6,277 nt of DNA, from the NCBI GenBank assembly GCA_011048855.1, contig DSCZ01000389.1, positions 1 through 6,277 on the forward strand. The letters run 5' to 3'. The position numbers and the translations under genes are program-made. This stretch comes from Desulfobacteraceae bacterium. Lineage in GTDB: Bacteria > Desulfobacterota > DSM-4660 > Desulfatiglandales > Desulfatiglandaceae. The notes beneath the pieces are model-generated. The model made no database searches. It worked only from the letters and a program-made list of their open reading frames with translations, and was not told where the DNA came from. Numbering within the stretch: position 1 is the first letter of the stretch; the number at the start of each line of letters is the position of its first letter. This document shows, piece after piece, positions 4,284-6,277 of the stretch.

Positions 4284-6221
4284 TTGTCCAGAAACATCGT
4301 TCAAAAAATCATGGAAGAGCATCTTGTGACCGGAGAAATGGCCGCGGGGGCCGAGATAGGAATTCGTATCGACCATACCCTGGTCCATGACGCCACGGGC
4401 CAGATGGCGATGCTCCAGTTCGAGGCGCTGGGCCTTCCCCGTGTGAAGACCAGGAGATCGCTCGTCTATATCGACCATAACACGCTTCAAATCGGCTTTG
4501 AAAACATGGACGATCACCGATTCCTGGCCTCCGCCGCCAGGAAATACGGGCTCTGGTTTTCCCCGGCCGGAAACGGCATCTGCCACCAGGTGAACCTGGA
4601 ACGTTTCTCGGTACCCGGAGATACGCTACTCGGGGCGGACAGCCATACGACCACCGGGGGAGGGGTCGGAATGCTGGCCATAGGAGCCGGGGGGCTCGAT
4701 GTTGCCGTGGCGATGGCCGGGGAGCCTTTTTACCTGACCATGCCCAGGGTGATGAAAGTGACCTTGAAGGGCCGGCTAGGTGCCTGGACATCCCCCAAGG
4801 ACGTGATTCTGGAAATCCTCCGGCGGATCAAGGTTTCCGGGGGCAGGGGCATGATACTGGAATTTGCGGGCGAGGGCCTCAACGGCATAAGCGCAGTGGG
4901 AAGGGCCACGATCGCGAACATGAGTATCGAAACCGGTGCTTTCACTGCCGTGTTTCCGAGCGACGAAACGACCCGGCGCTATTTCAAGGCTCAGGGGCGG
5001 GAGCGGGACTGGAAGGAAATATCGGCCGACCCGGACGCCTGTTATGACGAAGAAATCGAGATAAACCTGGATGATCTGAAGCCTTTGACTGCAAAACCCC
5101 ACTCCCCGGATAACGTCGTGGCTGTGGAAGAAATCGCCGGTTTGCCGGTTCAGCAGGTGGCGATCGGCTCGTGCACGAATTCTTCGCTGGAGGACATGCT
5201 CAAGGTGGCGGACATCCTGGAGCGGGGGACCGTGGCGCCTGGAGTCAGCCTGGTGATCGCGCCGGGATCAAGGCAGGTTCTTCTGGACCTCGCGGGATGC
5301 GGAGCGCTTGCTGCGATGATCGAGGCCGGGGCGCGGATTGTCGAAAGCGCCTGTGGATTCTGTGTCGGGGTCGGCCAGGCCCCGTGCACCGATGGCGTTT
5401 CTCTCCGGACGTCGAACCGCAACTTTTACGGTCGAAGCGGCACCAGGAGCGCCGGGGTCTACCTGGTGAGCCCGGAAACCGCGGCCGCTTCGGCCCTCAC
5501 CGGCCGGATCACCGATCCGCGTACACTCGGAAAACCCCCTGAGATATCCCTTCCGGAATTTTTCAAGGTGGATGAGCGGATGTTCATTCGGCCGGAGGAA
5601 GACGGGAGTGAAGTCGAGCTTGCCAGGGGACCGAATATCGCACCGCTTCCCCGGTTTGATGCGCTTCCGGACACCGTTGAAGGGGAGATGCTGATGTGGC
5701 TGCAGGACAACATCACCACCGACGACATCATCCCTGCCGGGACAGCCATATTGAGCCTGAGAGCCAATATCCCGGCCATATCCGGATACCTGTTCAACCG
5801 GATCGATCCGACGTTTCCGGAACGGGCCGCTGAGGCCGGCACCGGGTTCATCGTCGGAGGAAAAAATTACGGCCAGGGCTCCAGCCGCGAGCATGCCGCA
5901 CTCTGCCCTCGCTACCTGGGGATTCGCGCGGTGATAGCCGAGTCCTACGCCCGCATCCACAAGTCGAACCTGGTCAACTTCGGCATCCTGCCGCTGGAAC
6001 TGGCCGATCCGGCGGATAAGGCCGAGTTCGCCCCCGGAGACAGGCTGCGCCTGTCCGGGCTCAGGGAGCGCCTGGAGCGTGGAGCGCCTGTCATTGTGGA
6101 GAATTTGTCGTCAGGGAAGAAAATCGAGACCAGGCTGGATTTATCACCGAGGCTTGAAAAGATCATCCTTGAAGGAGGGCTGCTCGCATTTGTTCAGGCC
6201 TGGCCCGCACGGCCGGTGTAA
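4284..6221 (+). CDS. Aconitate hydratase, short Aquifex type
   Basis: A 645-residue cytosolic [4Fe-4S] enzyme that interconverts citrate and isocitrate via cis-aconitate. The N-terminal catalytic domains hold YIDHN (62-66), ICHQ (near 100) and GADSHTTTGGG (117-127). Cluster ligands are Cys297 in GSCTNSS and Cys357 and Cys360 in ACGFCVG, with spacing like the mitochondrial enzyme's 358/421/424. The swivel domain starts near DNITTDDIIPAG (475-486) and carries YGQGSSREHAAL (529-540), including the active-site serine, and SYARIHKSNLVNFGILPL. The size fits the compact Aquifex-type family (about 650 residues) rather than AcnA or AcnB (about 860-890), and it is a single chain, unlike isopropylmalate isomerase, whose homologous domains are usually on two subunits. 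It starts at TTG and is 26 bp from icd, indicating co-transcription. The last codons (639-645, AWPARPV) and the stop lie inside repeat C copy 2, so the natural C-terminus may have been altered. Confidence 0.95.
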   Translation: MSRNIVQKIMEEHLVTGEMAAGAEIGIRIDHTLVHDATGQMAMLQFEALGLPRVKTRRSLVYIDHNTLQIGFENMDDHRFLASAARKYGLWFSPAGNGICHQVNLERFSVPGDTLLGADSHTTTGGGVGMLAIGAGGLDVAVAMAGEPFYLTMPRVMKVTLKGRLGAWTSPKDVILEILRRIKVSGGRGMILEFAGEGLNGISAVGRATIANMSIETGAFTAVFPSDETTRRYFKAQGRERDWKEISADPDACYDEEIEINLDDLKPLTAKPHSPDNVVAVEEIAGLPVQQVAIGSCTNSSLEDMLKVADILERGTVAPGVSLVIAPGSRQVLLDLAGCGALAAMIEAGARIVESACGFCVGVGQAPCTDGVSLRTSNRNFYGRSGTRSAGVYLVSPETAAASALTGRITDPRTLGKPPEISLPEFFKVDERMFIRPEEDGSEVELARGPNIAPLPRFDALPDTVEGEMLMWLQDNITTDDIIPAGTAILSLRANIPAISGYLFNRIDPTFPERAAEAGTGFIVGGKNYGQGSSREHAALCPRYLGIRAVIAESYARIHKSNLVNFGILPLELADPADKAEFAPGDRLRLSGLRERLERGAPVIVENLSSGKKIETRLDLSPRLEKIILEGGLLAFVQAWPARPV

Positions 6222-6236
6222 GTGTTGGTGTTGGTG
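6197..6236 (+). repeat. Dispersed repeat C, copy 2, over the aconitase stop codon
   Basis: Identical to 2861-2900. It begins at the last base of codon 638 and covers codons 639-645 and the TAA, then 15 bases of 3' flank. Beyond 6236 the two copies diverge. Here the tail continues into a small hairpin GCGCC/GGCGC with loop TGC (6237-6249) and another GTGTTGGTG. No T-tract follows, so an intrinsic terminator is not seen before the window ends. Confidence 0.9.
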
Positions 6237-6277
6237 GCGCCTGCGGCGCGTGTTGGTGACACCCCTTCTCCCCGATG

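Overview
The window is about 6.3 kb of moderately GC-rich bacterial chromosome carrying five intact protein genes, with intergenic space unusually rich in short dispersed repeats. The gene set is a small COG2945-type alpha/beta hydrolase, a MarR regulator, a membrane-anchored TraB-family protein, an NADP-type isocitrate dehydrogenase and a short Aquifex-type aconitase. Together with strong Shine-Dalgarno sites and frequent TTG starts, this fits an anaerobic deltaproteobacterium-like organism (Desulfobacterota, perhaps a syntrophic or sulfate-reducing lineage). That placement is an inference from protein type and style, not from a marker gene.

Layout: 1-120 is a leader holding a 50-bp dispersed repeat (repeat A) and a REP-like hairpin. 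The hydrolase (121-732, +) ends at a probable intrinsic terminator (782-813). The MarR gene (842-1336, +) follows and converges with traB (1359-2531, -), leaving only 22 bp between their stop codons. The 517-bp gap 2532-3048 separates the divergent traB and icd genes. It is packed with an inverted pair of REP-like units, the second exact copy of repeat A, two degenerate hexamer arrays, a 40-bp repeat (repeat C) and a nested palindrome. Then icd (3049-4257, +) and aconitase (4284-6221, +) form a tight two-gene operon, 26 bp apart. The second exact copy of repeat C straddles the aconitase stop codon and runs into the final 56 bp.

Function: aconitase converts citrate to isocitrate and isocitrate dehydrogenase converts isocitrate to 2-oxoglutarate. 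The pair therefore covers the citrate-to-2-oxoglutarate arm of the TCA cycle, for oxidation or for glutamate synthesis. The other three genes have no evident metabolic link to it. I see no transposase, integrase, CRISPR array, tRNA, rRNA or defence system. The most unusual content is the repeat landscape: REP-like hairpins whose stems differ by paired changes, 50-bp and 40-bp identical direct repeats bracketing each gene block, and a repeat that supplies the last codons and stop of the aconitase gene.
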